Source of the DNA: Longilinea sp964536805
GTDB taxonomy: Bacteria; Chloroflexota; Anaerolineae; Anaerolineales; Anaerolineaceae
Length of the DNA stretch: 47,737 nucleotides
Assembly (NCBI GenBank): GCA_964536805.1
Contig: CAZHYQ010000016.1
Coordinates: forward strand, 1 to 47,737
Direction of reading: 5' to 3'
In this document: positions 32,418 through 40,930 of the stretch, one piece after another
How positions within the stretch are numbered: the stretch's first letter is position 1
How the letters are laid out: every line of letters begins with the position of its first letter
The notes under the pieces: model-generated
What the model saw: the letters and a program-made list of their open reading frames with translations, nothing else
What the model was told of the DNA's origin: nothing
Database searches by the model: none
Position numbers and translations under genes: made by a program

Positions 32418-34952
32418 ATGAAGATACCCATAAGTTGGCTTAGAGACTACATCGAAATCGACCTCACGCTCGAGGAGTTGGCGCGCACCCTGACGAACGT
32501 CGGGCTGGAGGTGGAAGAGATTACGCTGATCGGGCTGCCGGAATTGGCAGGCGGGCAGCGCGAATTTAAGGTAACCGGGCTTAGTTGGGCGCCGGATAAG
32601 ATCGTGGTAGCGCAGATCGATGAGGTTATGCCGCACCCCAACGCCGACCGTCTGACGCTGTGCCGTTTGCAGGATGGCACGGGCGAGTATATCGTCCTGA
32701 CTGGTGCCCCCAATCTTTTTGAATATAAGGGCGCCGGTCTGTTGCCCAAACCGCTCAAGGTGGCTTATGCCAAAGAAGGCGCAAAAATCTATGACGGCCA
32801 TCAGCCCGGACAGGTGCTGACGACTTTGAAAAGGGCCAAAATCCGCGGTGTTGAATCCTTCTCCATGGTCTGCTCGGAAAAAGAGTTGGGCATCTCGGAA
32901 GAGCACGAAGGCATTATCCTGTTGGATGAGGATGCGCCTACTGGCATGCCTTTGGTGGAGTACATGGGCGATGCGGTGCTGAACATCTCGATCCTGCCGA
33001 ACATGATCCGCGATGCCAGCGTGATGGGCGTGGCCCGCGAACTGGCGGCTGTCACCGGCAAGCCGCTGCACAAGCCGCAACCCACACTGGACGCCAATGG
33101 TCCCAGCATCGTTGGGCAGGCGGATGTCCGAATTACCGATCCAACACTCAATCCGCGCTTTGTGCTCGGGCTGGCGCGCGGAGTCGAACCGCGTCCGAGC
33201 CCTTACTTCATTCAACGCAGGCTGCGCCTGGCTGGCATGCGTCCGATCAATAGCATTGTGGATGCCACCAATTATGTCATGCTGGCCACCGGTCAGCCGC
33301 TACACGCCTTCGATTATGACGTCCTGGTCAAGCGGGCCGGCGGAAAAGTACCCACTATCGTCACGCGCGCGGCAAAGCCGGGCGAGAAGTTGACCACGCT
33401 GGATAATATCGAGCGCGCGCTCGAGCCCTATACCATTCTGGTTTGCGACACTGCCGGCGGACTGTCGCTGGCGGGCGTGATGGGCGGACTGGAAAGCGAA
33501 GTGACCGAAAGCACGCGCAATGTGCTGCTGGAAAGCGCGAGTTGGAATTTCATCAATGTCCGCCGCACTATGACCAATCTGCATATGAATTCTGAGGCCG
33601 GTTACCGCTTCTCGCGCGGCGTTCATCCCGAACTGGCTCCGTTGGCAGCCCGGCTTGGGCTGGTGGTGATGACGCAGTGGAGCGGCGGCCAGATGACCCG
33701 CGATCTGGTCGATGCATATCCGCAGCCGGCTGTTGATCCGACCATCGAATTGACCCCGGCGGATACCATACGCATCCTGGGCGTGGCCATCCCGGCTGAA
33801 GAAATTGCCAGCATCCTTGAACGTCTCGAATTTTCATGCCGCGTGGAGGGCGACCGCGTTATTGCGGTAACACCGCCGCACCGCCTGGATATCGGCGAGG
33901 GCTTGATTGGCAAGGCGGATTTGTTGGAGGAGGTCGCGCGCATTTATGGCTACGACCGCATTCCAACCACACGGTTGGCTGACCCGTTGCCTGAGGCGCA
34001 CCAGCATGCCGATCTCGCGCTGGAAACAGGTGTGCGCAACGCGCTTGTGCGCATGGGACTGCAGGAGGTCGTCAATTACCGCCTGACATCGCCTGAACGG
34101 GAACGATTGTTATACCCAACCGGGCAGGAACCGAGCCAAGCCGAATATATCCGTCTAAAGAATCCGTTGACGCCTGAAAAAGCCGTCATGCGCCGCAGCC
34201 TGCTGTCATCGGTGCTGGAGACTTTGGAGAAAAATGCCCGGCTGCGTGACCGGCTGGCCATCTTTGAAATCGGGCCGGTTTTCATACCGCGCCCCGGACA
34301 AATATTGCCTGACGAACCGCCGAAATTGGCCATCGCCTTGACCGGGTTGCGCCTGCCGCCAGCCTGGGACCGAAAAGACTCCGCCAAGTTCGATTTTTAT
34401 GACCTCAAAGGCATCGTTGAAGGGCTGCTCGAACAGGTTCATGTTCAGCAGGTGCATTTCATCCCTGCCAGCCACCAAAGTTACCATCCGGGTATATGCG
34501 CTGAAGTGTATTCAGGTGAGACTTTGTTGGGCGTGATGGGCGAGCTGCATCCGCAGGTCAAAGAGCATTTCGATTTCATGACCCCTGCCGTGCTGGCAGC
34601 CGAGTTTGACCTCAATGCCTTTTTGCAGGTTGCCGCCAGCCAATATGAAACCAATGGCGTGTCAACCTACCCGCCGGTGTTGGAGGATATAGCCCTGATT
34701 GTCGAGGAGGACGTGCCAGCGGAAAAGGTCGAAAGCCTTATCCGCCAGACGGGCGGGAAGTTGCTGGCCGATGTGCGCCTGTTTGACGTGTTCCGCAGCG
34801 AGCAGATTGGCGCTGGCAAGAAGAGCCTGGCATACAGCCTGACCTACCAAGCGCCTGACCGCACGCTCAATGACCAGGAAGCATCGCAAATGCGCGGACG
34901 CATCGTGCGCCGCTTGGAGAGCGAACTGGGCGCAAAGCTGCGCAGCAGTTGA
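32418..34952 (+). CDS. pheT: phenylalanyl-tRNA synthetase beta subunit
   Basis: An 844-residue beta subunit with the full bacterial domain set: an N-terminal B1 and tRNA-binding OB fold ('MPHPNADRLTLCRLQDG' near 75), the B3/B4 editing region ('RMRPINSIVDATNYVM' type, near 275, read as 'GMRPINSIVDATNYVMLATG'), B5, the catalytic-like core 'RIYGYDRIPTTRLADPLPEA', and the C-terminal FDX-ACB anticodon-binding domain (about 745-840, 'TYPPVLEDIALIVEEDVPAE'). Start ATG 32418 with 'ttggagaga' upstream. It should be co-expressed with pheS, but any transcript must cross the S23-type element. Confidence 0.97.
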   Translation: MKIPISWLRDYIEIDLTLEELARTLTNVGLEVEEITLIGLPELAGGQREFKVTGLSWAPDKIVVAQIDEVMPHPNADRLTLCRLQDGTGEYIVLTGAPNLFEYKGAGLLPKPLKVAYAKEGAKIYDGHQPGQVLTTLKRAKIRGVESFSMVCSEKELGISEEHEGIILLDEDAPTGMPLVEYMGDAVLNISILPNMIRDASVMGVARELAAVTGKPLHKPQPTLDANGPSIVGQADVRITDPTLNPRFVLGLARGVEPRPSPYFIQRRLRLAGMRPINSIVDATNYVMLATGQPLHAFDYDVLVKRAGGKVPTIVTRAAKPGEKLTTLDNIERALEPYTILVCDTAGGLSLAGVMGGLESEVTESTRNVLLESASWNFINVRRTMTNLHMNSEAGYRFSRGVHPELAPLAARLGLVVMTQWSGGQMTRDLVDAYPQPAVDPTIELTPADTIRILGVAIPAEEIASILERLEFSCRVEGDRVIAVTPPHRLDIGEGLIGKADLLEEVARIYGYDRIPTTRLADPLPEAHQHADLALETGVRNALVRMGLQEVVNYRLTSPERERLLYPTGQEPSQAEYIRLKNPLTPEKAVMRRSLLSSVLETLEKNARLRDRLAIFEIGPVFIPRPGQILPDEPPKLAIALTGLRLPPAWDRKDSAKFDFYDLKGIVEGLLEQVHVQQVHFIPASHQSYHPGICAEVYSGETLLGVMGELHPQVKEHFDFMTPAVLAAEFDLNAFLQVAASQYETNGVSTYPPVLEDIALIVEEDVPAEKVESLIRQTGGKLLADVRLFDVFRSEQIGAGKKSLAYSLTYQAPDRTLNDQEASQMRGRIVRRLESELGAKLRSS

Positions 34953-34955
34953 GGC

Positions 34956-35132
34956 AAGATAACCACAGAGTCGCAGAGCACATTGAGAAAATAAGAAAAA
35001 GAGGAGAAAGGAGAACGAACTCTTTTTTCCTCTTTTTTACTTTCTTTTCTGGTTTTTCGCTTACTGAAATAAATTCTCTTCCTCTTCTGCTTAAAATCTT
35101 CTCCGTACTCTCTGAGTCTCTGTGGTTATCTT
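34956..35132. repeat. compound palindromic element with terminal inverted repeats
   Basis: Between the convergent pheT and aldo/keto reductase genes. Its two ends are inverted copies of 22 bases: 34956-34977 ('aagataaccacagag...') and 35111-35132, with 20 of 22 matching. Inside, a purine-rich arm (34986-35014) is complementary to a pyrimidine-rich arm (35020-35046), forming a second hairpin. No open reading frame is present. The left end starts 3 bases after the pheT stop and the right end overlaps the reductase stop codon. Its ACAGAG-type ends resemble repeats that I recall near genes for four-helix-bundle and GxxExxY proteins; this is from memory. It may double as a terminator. Confidence 0.75.
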
Positions 35133-36096
35133 AAAGCTGTTCATCCACCAGGCTGATGATGCGGAAAATTTCATCCACCAGCTCTTCACTCAATCTCTCC
35201 TGCGCCTCGCCAGCGCCCAGGTTTTCATCCAATTGCTCCATGGAGGTCGCCCCGGTGATCACGCTGCTGACTTCCTTTCGACGCAGGATCCAAGCAATTG
35301 ATAGCTGCGCGGTGGTCAGATCAAGACTTTCAGCTAGGTTGGATAGTTGCCTGACCGCAGATATGCGCTCTGGCGTGATGTGATCGCGGATCCAGCCCAT
35401 TTCGGGCAAGGATGCCCGGCTGCCTTCAGGGATGCCGTTGTTATATTTTCCGGTCAGGATGCCGTAATACAGCGGACTCCAGGTTGTCAGGCCCATGCCT
35501 AGCTCACGGGTGACGGGCATCAAATCATTTTCAACACGTTTGCGGTGAAACAGGTTGTATTGCGGCTGTTCGGTGATGGGCGGTACCAGGTTGAACTGGC
35601 GGGCTGTCCCGAATGCCTGGGTCACCTGCGAGGCTTCCCATTCGGAGGTGCCCCAGTAGATTACCTTGCCCTGGTGCACAAGGTCGTCCATCACGCGCAC
35701 CACCTCTTCAAAGGAGGTATCCGGGTCGTAACGGTGGCAGTAGTACAGATCAAGGTAATCGGTATCCATCCGGCGCAAGGTGGCGTGGATGGATTCGAGG
35801 ATATGTTTGCGTGAAAGACCGCGCCCGTTCGGCCCGGGCATGGTTGGCCAGAAGACCTTGCTGGAGAGCACCAGTGCTTCGCGCGGCAGGCCTTTGATGG
35901 CTTTACCGATGACCACTTCCGCCTGCCCGCCGGCATACATATCGGCGGTATCAAAGAAGTTGACGCCTTGATCATAAGCCGCGCGGACAATATCGATGGA
36001 ATTTTGAGCATCCACCTGGTTGCCAAAGGTAACCCAGGAGCCCAGCGATATTTCGGAAACTTTCAGGCCGGACCGGCCAAGACGGCGGTAGTGCAT
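35131..36096 (-). CDS. aldo/keto reductase
   Basis: A 321-residue NADPH-dependent aldo/keto reductase of the potassium-channel-beta-like branch. The catalytic tetrad is Asp49 and Tyr54 in 'FFDTADMYAGG', Lys in 'LVLSSKVFWP' (about 80) and His in 'YYCHRYDPDTSF' (about 112). The C-terminal cofactor site is 'QLSIAWILRRKEVSSVITGAT'. The ATG at 36096 has 'ggaggttcccc' just before it; an earlier ATG five codons upstream lacks this. Cytoplasmic, reducing aldehydes or ketones; substrate unknown. Its stop codon lies at the end of the palindromic element after pheT. Confidence 0.92.
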   Translation of the reverse strand: MHYRRLGRSGLKVSEISLGSWVTFGNQVDAQNSIDIVRAAYDQGVNFFDTADMYAGGQAEVVIGKAIKGLPREALVLSSKVFWPTMPGPNGRGLSRKHILESIHATLRRMDTDYLDLYYCHRYDPDTSFEEVVRVMDDLVHQGKVIYWGTSEWEASQVTQAFGTARQFNLVPPITEQPQYNLFHRKRVENDLMPVTRELGMGLTTWSPLYYGILTGKYNNGIPEGSRASLPEMGWIRDHITPERISAVRQLSNLAESLDLTTAQLSIAWILRRKEVSSVITGATSMEQLDENLGAGEAQERLSEELVDEIFRIISLVDEQL

Positions 36097-36196
36097 GGGG
36101 AACCTCCACAAGGTGAATGCATCAAGGGTTAGTCAATGAGTTCTGTGTGATGTATCAATGAGGAAGAGAATTAACAAGTTGGAAGTCGTTCCTCTA

Positions 36197-36221
36197 AACT
36201 CAGACCTCAGAACTCAGAACT
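36197..36221. repeat. heptamer repeat (AACTCAG type)
   Basis: Three tandem near-copies of AACTCAG (36197-36203, 36204-36210, 36211-36217) followed by AACTT lie between kamA and the reductase gene, about 20 bases after the kamA stop. The unit length is the same as in the NCGTGAA repeats near the S23-type gene. Confidence 0.65.
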
Positions 36222-36237
36222 TCTTCCCATCACTCTA

Positions 36238-37575
36238 TCACAATTCCTCGCCAGAACCTATTCCAAGCGGCTTCCATTTATGGGTATCGGCGCGCAAACG
36301 ATGCTGGCCGCCGCCGCGGTTATGCAATTCTTCGAACCCTTCCGGTTTGATGAACATTTCATCGCCGTCCAACAGACCGGTGATGCCGATCTGACCCGGT
36401 TCGACGCGTTTGCTCTGGCAGTAAGCGCAAGTTTTGGGATCATGCGGTTTATACTCGACCGGTTCTTCGTAAGTGGTGATGTAGCCCTCGTAGTTGCGCA
36501 GGATGATCTTGTGATCCGACATGCTGATCTGGTAATTGGGCATCACGGGGATCTTGCCGCCACCGCCGGGGGCATCCACAACGAAGGTGGGCACAGCGTA
36601 GCCCGAGGTGTGGCCGCGCAACCCTTCGATGATCTCGATGCCTTTCGCGACCGGTGTGCGGAAGTGCCCCGCCCCTTCCACCAGGTCGCACTGGTATAGA
36701 TAGTAGGGCCGCACGCGGATGCGTACCAGGTCCTGCACCAGCTTGCGTTGGATGTGAACGCAATCATTGACGCCTGCCAGCAGCACCGATTGATTGCCAA
36801 GCGGGATGCCGGCACGCGTCAGGCGGTCGGTGGCTTGGGCTAATTCAGCGGTGATTTCATTGGGATGGTTGACATGGATATTCAACCACAGCGGATGGTA
36901 TTTTTGTAGCATGTCGCACAATTCCGGTGTCACCCGCTGCGGCATAAAAACCGGCACGCGCGATCCGATACGGATGATTTCGATGTGCGGAATTTCGCGC
37001 AGGCGGCTGATCAATTCTTCCAGCAGTTTTGGCGCCAGGGTGAGCGGATCGCCGCCGGAGAGCAGCACATCGCGCACCTGGGGCGTATTGCGCAGGTATT
37101 CGAGCTGGGCTTCGAAGTCCTGGCGTGAAAAGGTGGCACTCGGATCGCCAACAATGCGCGACCGGGTGCAATAGCGGCAGTAGGAGGCACACTGGGTGGT
37201 TACCAGCATTAACACGCGGTCGGGGTAGCGGTGAACCAGCCCCGGCACCGGCGAATGGCGGTCTTCAGCCAGTGAATCCTCCATCATGCCGGTAAACGGC
37301 ACGATCTCATCCGCCCGCGGAACAACCTGTTTGCGGATGGGATCGTCCGGGTCATTCGGATCGATCAATGAAGCATAGTAGGGGGTGATGTCGACGCGGA
37401 ACAATCCCTGGGTTGCGAGGGCTTTCTTCTCGCTATCCGTGAGCGGCAATACCTTCTCGAAATCTTCGACGCTGTTCAAGCGGTTGCTTAATTGCCAGCG
37501 CCAATCGTTCCACTTCTCCTCAGGCACATCCTGATAAAAAGGCGCGCGTTTCGAAATGAAAGGGGTGGGGGACAT
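36238..37575 (-). CDS. kamA: lysine 2,3-aminomutase
   Basis: A 445-residue radical-SAM, PLP-dependent enzyme that turns L-lysine into beta-lysine. The [4Fe-4S] Cys triplet is C129, C133 and C136 in 'CASYCRYCTRSR'. The PLP lysine is in 'APGGGGKIPVMPNYQ' (near 343), as in the known KamA family. A C-terminal 'HDPKTCAYCQSK' supplies the Cys pair seen in family members as zinc ligands. Length fits the family (about 416-460). Start ATG 37575. No ablB acetyltransferase or other lysine-fermentation gene is next to it, so whether it makes the osmolyte N-acetyl-beta-lysine or feeds lysine breakdown is open. Confidence 0.95.
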   Translation of the reverse strand: MSPTPFISKRAPFYQDVPEEKWNDWRWQLSNRLNSVEDFEKVLPLTDSEKKALATQGLFRVDITPYYASLIDPNDPDDPIRKQVVPRADEIVPFTGMMEDSLAEDRHSPVPGLVHRYPDRVLMLVTTQCASYCRYCTRSRIVGDPSATFSRQDFEAQLEYLRNTPQVRDVLLSGGDPLTLAPKLLEELISRLREIPHIEIIRIGSRVPVFMPQRVTPELCDMLQKYHPLWLNIHVNHPNEITAELAQATDRLTRAGIPLGNQSVLLAGVNDCVHIQRKLVQDLVRIRVRPYYLYQCDLVEGAGHFRTPVAKGIEIIEGLRGHTSGYAVPTFVVDAPGGGGKIPVMPNYQISMSDHKIILRNYEGYITTYEEPVEYKPHDPKTCAYCQSKRVEPGQIGITGLLDGDEMFIKPEGFEELHNRGGGQHRLRADTHKWKPLGIGSGEEL

Positions 37576-38015
37576 TTCACATGCTCCAGTAATCGGTCAA
37601 TAAAAGGTGGCAGTAGTATGAGCGCAGGGACGGGTGCTGCCGGAAAATGATGATAAACGGAAAGTCCAGAAAGGATTGGACGGATTATTAATTAAATGAA
37701 GACTGCTGGCGGGTCATGATCGGTGCGCCAGAAACCGGCCAGGAAAGAATAAGAAGTCCAAGGTGTCTTCATGTTCCTTAATTCTATTGGTTAACGAACG
37801 AAAGGTCAAATCAAATGGGTTGTTTGACCCCTAATTAGTCACCCATTTCTTAGGACAAGATCAATCGATTTTTTATTAATGGACTCTGATTTGAAAAGGA
37901 TTCTACAGATTGAAACTAATTCGCCTCGAAATAATTCATTAGAAAACTGCCGATTTGGCAAGTGCATTGATGGTCTCACCTTAGGTTCAACAAAATGAAA
38001 AGTAAAATTAGATAT
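37576..38015. other. 440-bp gene-free stretch before the sulfatase-like gene
   Basis: No gene is supported here on either strand. One feature stands out: 'ggtcaaa' (37803-37809) and 'tttgacc' (37822-37828) form a small hairpin. The sequence becomes AT-rich from about 37800 on, which marks the left edge of the AT-rich segment that includes the membrane sulfatase-like gene. Confidence 0.6.
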
Positions 38016-39623
38016 TTATCGTCCGGATAAAAAAGAATTCGTCACATCTGTAAATTGATATGGCAACGACATGGGCGAGTAGTATTGTTTGTTCTCGAGG
38101 TAAGGTAAATTCGCGTTGAAACATGTATTAAAAATATATCTAAACGAATTTACAGGAGTGATATCTTGAGGGATTGGATTATTACTGCAGGGATTGTAAT
38201 ACGTATAAAGGATTGGATATCGCTCTGAAAGATTGCTGATTTCAAGGACATCAAAATTAAATTCTGACGCTGGGCCATGGTCGCCCTGAATAAATATTAT
38301 AGGTGGGTTTGCGGATTTTTGCTTGATTTCATTGATGGCGGAAAGAACTTGTTCGGATACAAAGGTGAGTTGGTTTGTGTAGCCGCTTTTGTATTCATCG
38401 ACGGACCCTAAAACAAAGAAATTTGATCCGTCCATATTGTTATATGGATGTCCAGGATTCACTTCTTCTCCATCTGCACCGAAAATAAAGGGTGGGTGGG
38501 GGATTGCGATATGCGCAAAGACAAAATCTGGCCCATCCAGTTCTCCTGCCTCAGCCAAATTTTGCAGGGAATAGAGAACCCGTTGGCGATGAATGGCGTA
38601 CAACTGATTGTCCCAAAATAGGCTTAAAGGTGTAGCGTTGATGATCATGATCTCAAAATTATTTGGATAATTACCGGGTTTAAGAATTACATCTGAAGTA
38701 TCAAACTCGGTAGGCCCAAAGCCAGATGCAAATGTATCGATTCGGTAGCCTATTCGATGGAGTTGTTCAAAAACGCGATTATGGTCAAGGATATAATAAA
38801 GCGGAAGATAATCATTGTTGCTCGTTCCAATCTCATCTCCAATCCAGTTGAGATAATCCATATTTAATAAGGATGAGAGTGAAAAATCGGTTTGTTTATA
38901 ATTTGCTAGACTTCTATTGCTGACTTCGAAGCCCTGTTTCTTGAGAGCATTAATAAAGGATTCATTATCAAATCCATAAATATCTTTCAGTACATCCTCT
39001 CGGCCATAACCATCTAGAATGATGTAATAAATATCTGGAAGTTCGCCAGTGGATTTCAATAGGCTAGCTTCACTCGTTAGGCCTTGTTGCCAATTCTTGT
39101 AAAAATCCGCGTTGGATACATCGATGGGTTCAAAAAACCTTTGTAAATTTGGAAAAACTAGAGAACCAATGACAATTCCAATCATTCCAATCGAAAAAAG
39201 TATGACCGATTGGTATAATGTCCTCGCAGCATTTCTTTTGAAGGCTAAATAAAGAACAAAGCCAATAAAAAGGATTCCCAAAATAATTGCTGATATTATT
39301 TTCGTTTTTTGAAATACAAATAATTCAAAGTGGTGACCAGGAGGAATTATCCGATAAAGGTAAAAGATTCGAGAGATATTGTCATGATTGAAGAATAAGA
39401 AATAGAAAACTCCTGAAGATAGGACGGCTTTTTCCCAAGATTTAGTTATCAATTTGAGCAGTACATAAAGTGCACTGGCGGATGCTAGCGCAACCATAAG
39501 GGATAAGATGATATCCTGAATTTGAAGTTTATTCGCATTGTTTCCATAATAAATAAATATGAAGCTAAGTGGAGTAATATATATTGCTAAAAACCGAAAT
39601 CCAGTTTTAATTATTTTCATCAT
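38016..39623 (-). CDS. membrane sulfatase-like protein (alkaline phosphatase superfamily)
   Basis: A 535-residue protein with about five membrane helices in residues 1-170 followed by an external domain. The domain starts 'ELPDIYYIILDGYGREDV' near 200, with 'FINALKKQGFEVSNRSLAN' and 'QTDFSLSSLLNMDYL', the order seen in sulfatase/phosphoglycerol-transferase-like proteins of the alkaline-phosphatase fold. 'FVFAHIAIPHPPFIFGADG' and 'PIIFIQGDHGPASEF' add the metal-binding His/Asp segments ('GDHG'). A catalytic Ser/Thr or Cys is expected near 'QTDFS' but cannot be fixed. The start ATG at 39623 follows 'aggatta'. Visibly AT-richer than its neighbours. Possibly modifies a lipid or surface glycan. 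Confidence 0.75.
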   Translation of the reverse strand: MMKIIKTGFRFLAIYITPLSFIFIYYGNNANKLQIQDIILSLMVALASASALYVLLKLITKSWEKAVLSSGVFYFLFFNHDNISRIFYLYRIIPPGHHFELFVFQKTKIISAIILGILFIGFVLYLAFKRNAARTLYQSVILFSIGMIGIVIGSLVFPNLQRFFEPIDVSNADFYKNWQQGLTSEASLLKSTGELPDIYYIILDGYGREDVLKDIYGFDNESFINALKKQGFEVSNRSLANYKQTDFSLSSLLNMDYLNWIGDEIGTSNNDYLPLYYILDHNRVFEQLHRIGYRIDTFASGFGPTEFDTSDVILKPGNYPNNFEIMIINATPLSLFWDNQLYAIHRQRVLYSLQNLAEAGELDGPDFVFAHIAIPHPPFIFGADGEEVNPGHPYNNMDGSNFFVLGSVDEYKSGYTNQLTFVSEQVLSAINEIKQKSANPPIIFIQGDHGPASEFNFDVLEISNLSERYPILYTYYNPCSNNPIPQDITPVNSFRYIFNTCFNANLPYLENKQYYSPMSLPYQFTDVTNSFLSGR

Positions 39624-39779
39624 TAATCCTATAGGTCTTACCCCCTGATCACTTGCTAGCATATCATAATATCCTGTGGATATTTTGATTCACGACTAAC
39701 AATTTTATAAGTTTTGCATCTTTCAAAACCGGATAATATACCGCTGTATTAATTCTTTATCAGAACCATAATTACGCGC

Positions 39780-39808
39780 TTGACGCTCATTTTCTGGCAT
39801 GGTATCAT
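39780..39808 (+). promoter_or_regulatory. sigma-70 promoter of the heat-shock operon
   Basis: 'ttgacg' (39780-39785) and 'tatcat' (39803-39808) are 17 bases apart, ideal spacing. Transcription would begin near 39815, just before the CIRCE operator, so HrcA bound there would block the start. Confidence 0.85.
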
Positions 39809-39821
39809 CTATACCGTATTG

Positions 39822-39848
39822 TTAGCACTCGAAGGCTTTGAGTGCTAA
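39822..39848 (+). promoter_or_regulatory. CIRCE operator (HrcA binding site)
   Basis: A perfect TTAGCACTC-N9-GAGTGCTAA inverted repeat: left arm 39822-39830, spacer 39831-39839, right arm 39840-39848. HrcA represses from this site and is released on heat shock. It lies right after the predicted promoter and ends 11 bases before the hrcA start. No second copy exists before grpE, dnaK or dnaJ. Confidence 0.98.
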
Positions 39849-39859
39849 ACCGAGCCAAA

Positions 39860-40930
39860 ATGGAAGAATTAAGCGAACGGCAAAAGTTAATCCTTTCGGT
39901 GGCGATCCACGAGTACGTCCGTACCGCGGCGCCGGTCAGTTCAATGCACCTGGTTGAGCGCTATCACCTCGATATGAGCTCGGCAACGGTCCGCAACGAA
40001 CTTTCAGCGTTGACGGAGATGGGCTACCTGCGCCAACCGCACACCTCGGCGGGCCGTTTGCCCACTGAGGAAGGCTACCGCTACTTTGTCGGCCGCTTGC
40101 TGCAGGAAACCAACCTGCCAGATAACACCCGCCGCACCATCAGCCACCAGTTCTATCAAAGCCGCAACGATGTGGATCAATGGATGCGACTGGCAGCTTC
40201 GGTACTGGCATACCAATCGCACGGTGCTTCGCTGGTGACGGCCCCGCATCCCGCCCGTGCTGTTTTAAAACATCTCGAGCTGATTTCCACCCGTGGAAAA
40301 CAGGTTTTACTGGTATTGGTCATGGTGGGCGGCGAGGTCCGCCAGCGCCTGATTACGTTGACCGAATCGGTGTCGCAGGAACAACTTTCCGCCTCGGCTG
40401 ATCACTTAAAACGCCTTTTTCAGGGACAGGATGCTGACAGTCTGCAGGCGCTCTCTGCCCAGCTGCCCGCGCTTGAAGCCGAGCTGACGGATTGGATTGT
40501 CGAAGAAATGAATCACATGGATGCCACCGTTTCCGGCGAGGTCTTTCTGGACGGTCTGACCAATGTGCTGGCTGAACCCGAGTTTTCGGGCTCCGACGAT
40601 GCCCGCCGGGCGATCCGGCTGCTGGAAGAACGCTCGATGTTGCAGGAATTGTTGGCACGAACTGTGCTATCGACCAATGCAATGAACGGCGTACAGGTCC
40701 TCATCGGCGGCGAAGGTACGTCGTGGGATGAGCTGCGCCAATGCTCGATCGTTCTGGCACGCTATGGCACGCCTGGACTGGCGACCGGGACTCTGGGAGT
40801 ATTGGGCCCTATGCGCATGCCGTACGGCCGGACAATCTCGGTGGTTCGATTTCTTTCCGGATTGCTCAGCGATCTGGTTTCTGAAACAATGGAAGAAGAA
40901 CTCACGAACAATTCAGGGGAGGTTAATTGA
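39860..40930 (+). CDS. hrcA: heat-inducible transcription repressor HrcA
   Basis: A 356-residue repressor. The N-terminal winged helix is seen in 'ELSERQKLILSVAIHEYV', then 'MSSATVRNELSALTEMGYL' (the recognition helix), then 'QPHTSAGRLPTEEGYRYFV', all conserved in HrcA. A GAF-like dimerisation region follows, ending 'GVLGPMRMPYGRTISVVRF', the hallmark C-terminal motif. It binds the CIRCE at 39822 and so controls its own operon; GroEL normally helps it fold. The ATG at 39860 is preferred to the GTG at 39842, which lies inside CIRCE. Its stop overlaps the grpE start by one base. Confidence 0.96.
   Translation: MEELSERQKLILSVAIHEYVRTAAPVSSMHLVERYHLDMSSATVRNELSALTEMGYLRQPHTSAGRLPTEEGYRYFVGRLLQETNLPDNTRRTISHQFYQSRNDVDQWMRLAASVLAYQSHGASLVTAPHPARAVLKHLELISTRGKQVLLVLVMVGGEVRQRLITLTESVSQEQLSASADHLKRLFQGQDADSLQALSAQLPALEAELTDWIVEEMNHMDATVSGEVFLDGLTNVLAEPEFSGSDDARRAIRLLEERSMLQELLARTVLSTNAMNGVQVLIGGEGTSWDELRQCSIVLARYGTPGLATGTLGVLGPMRMPYGRTISVVRFLSGLLSDLVSETMEEELTNNSGEVN

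Noticed and set aside
36197..36221. Heptamer repeats as a CRISPR array
   Set aside because: Units are 7 bases with no spacers and no cas genes are near.
39842..39859. GTG at 39842 as the hrcA start
   Set aside because: It lies inside the CIRCE operator; the ATG at 39860 begins with the conserved HrcA sequence.
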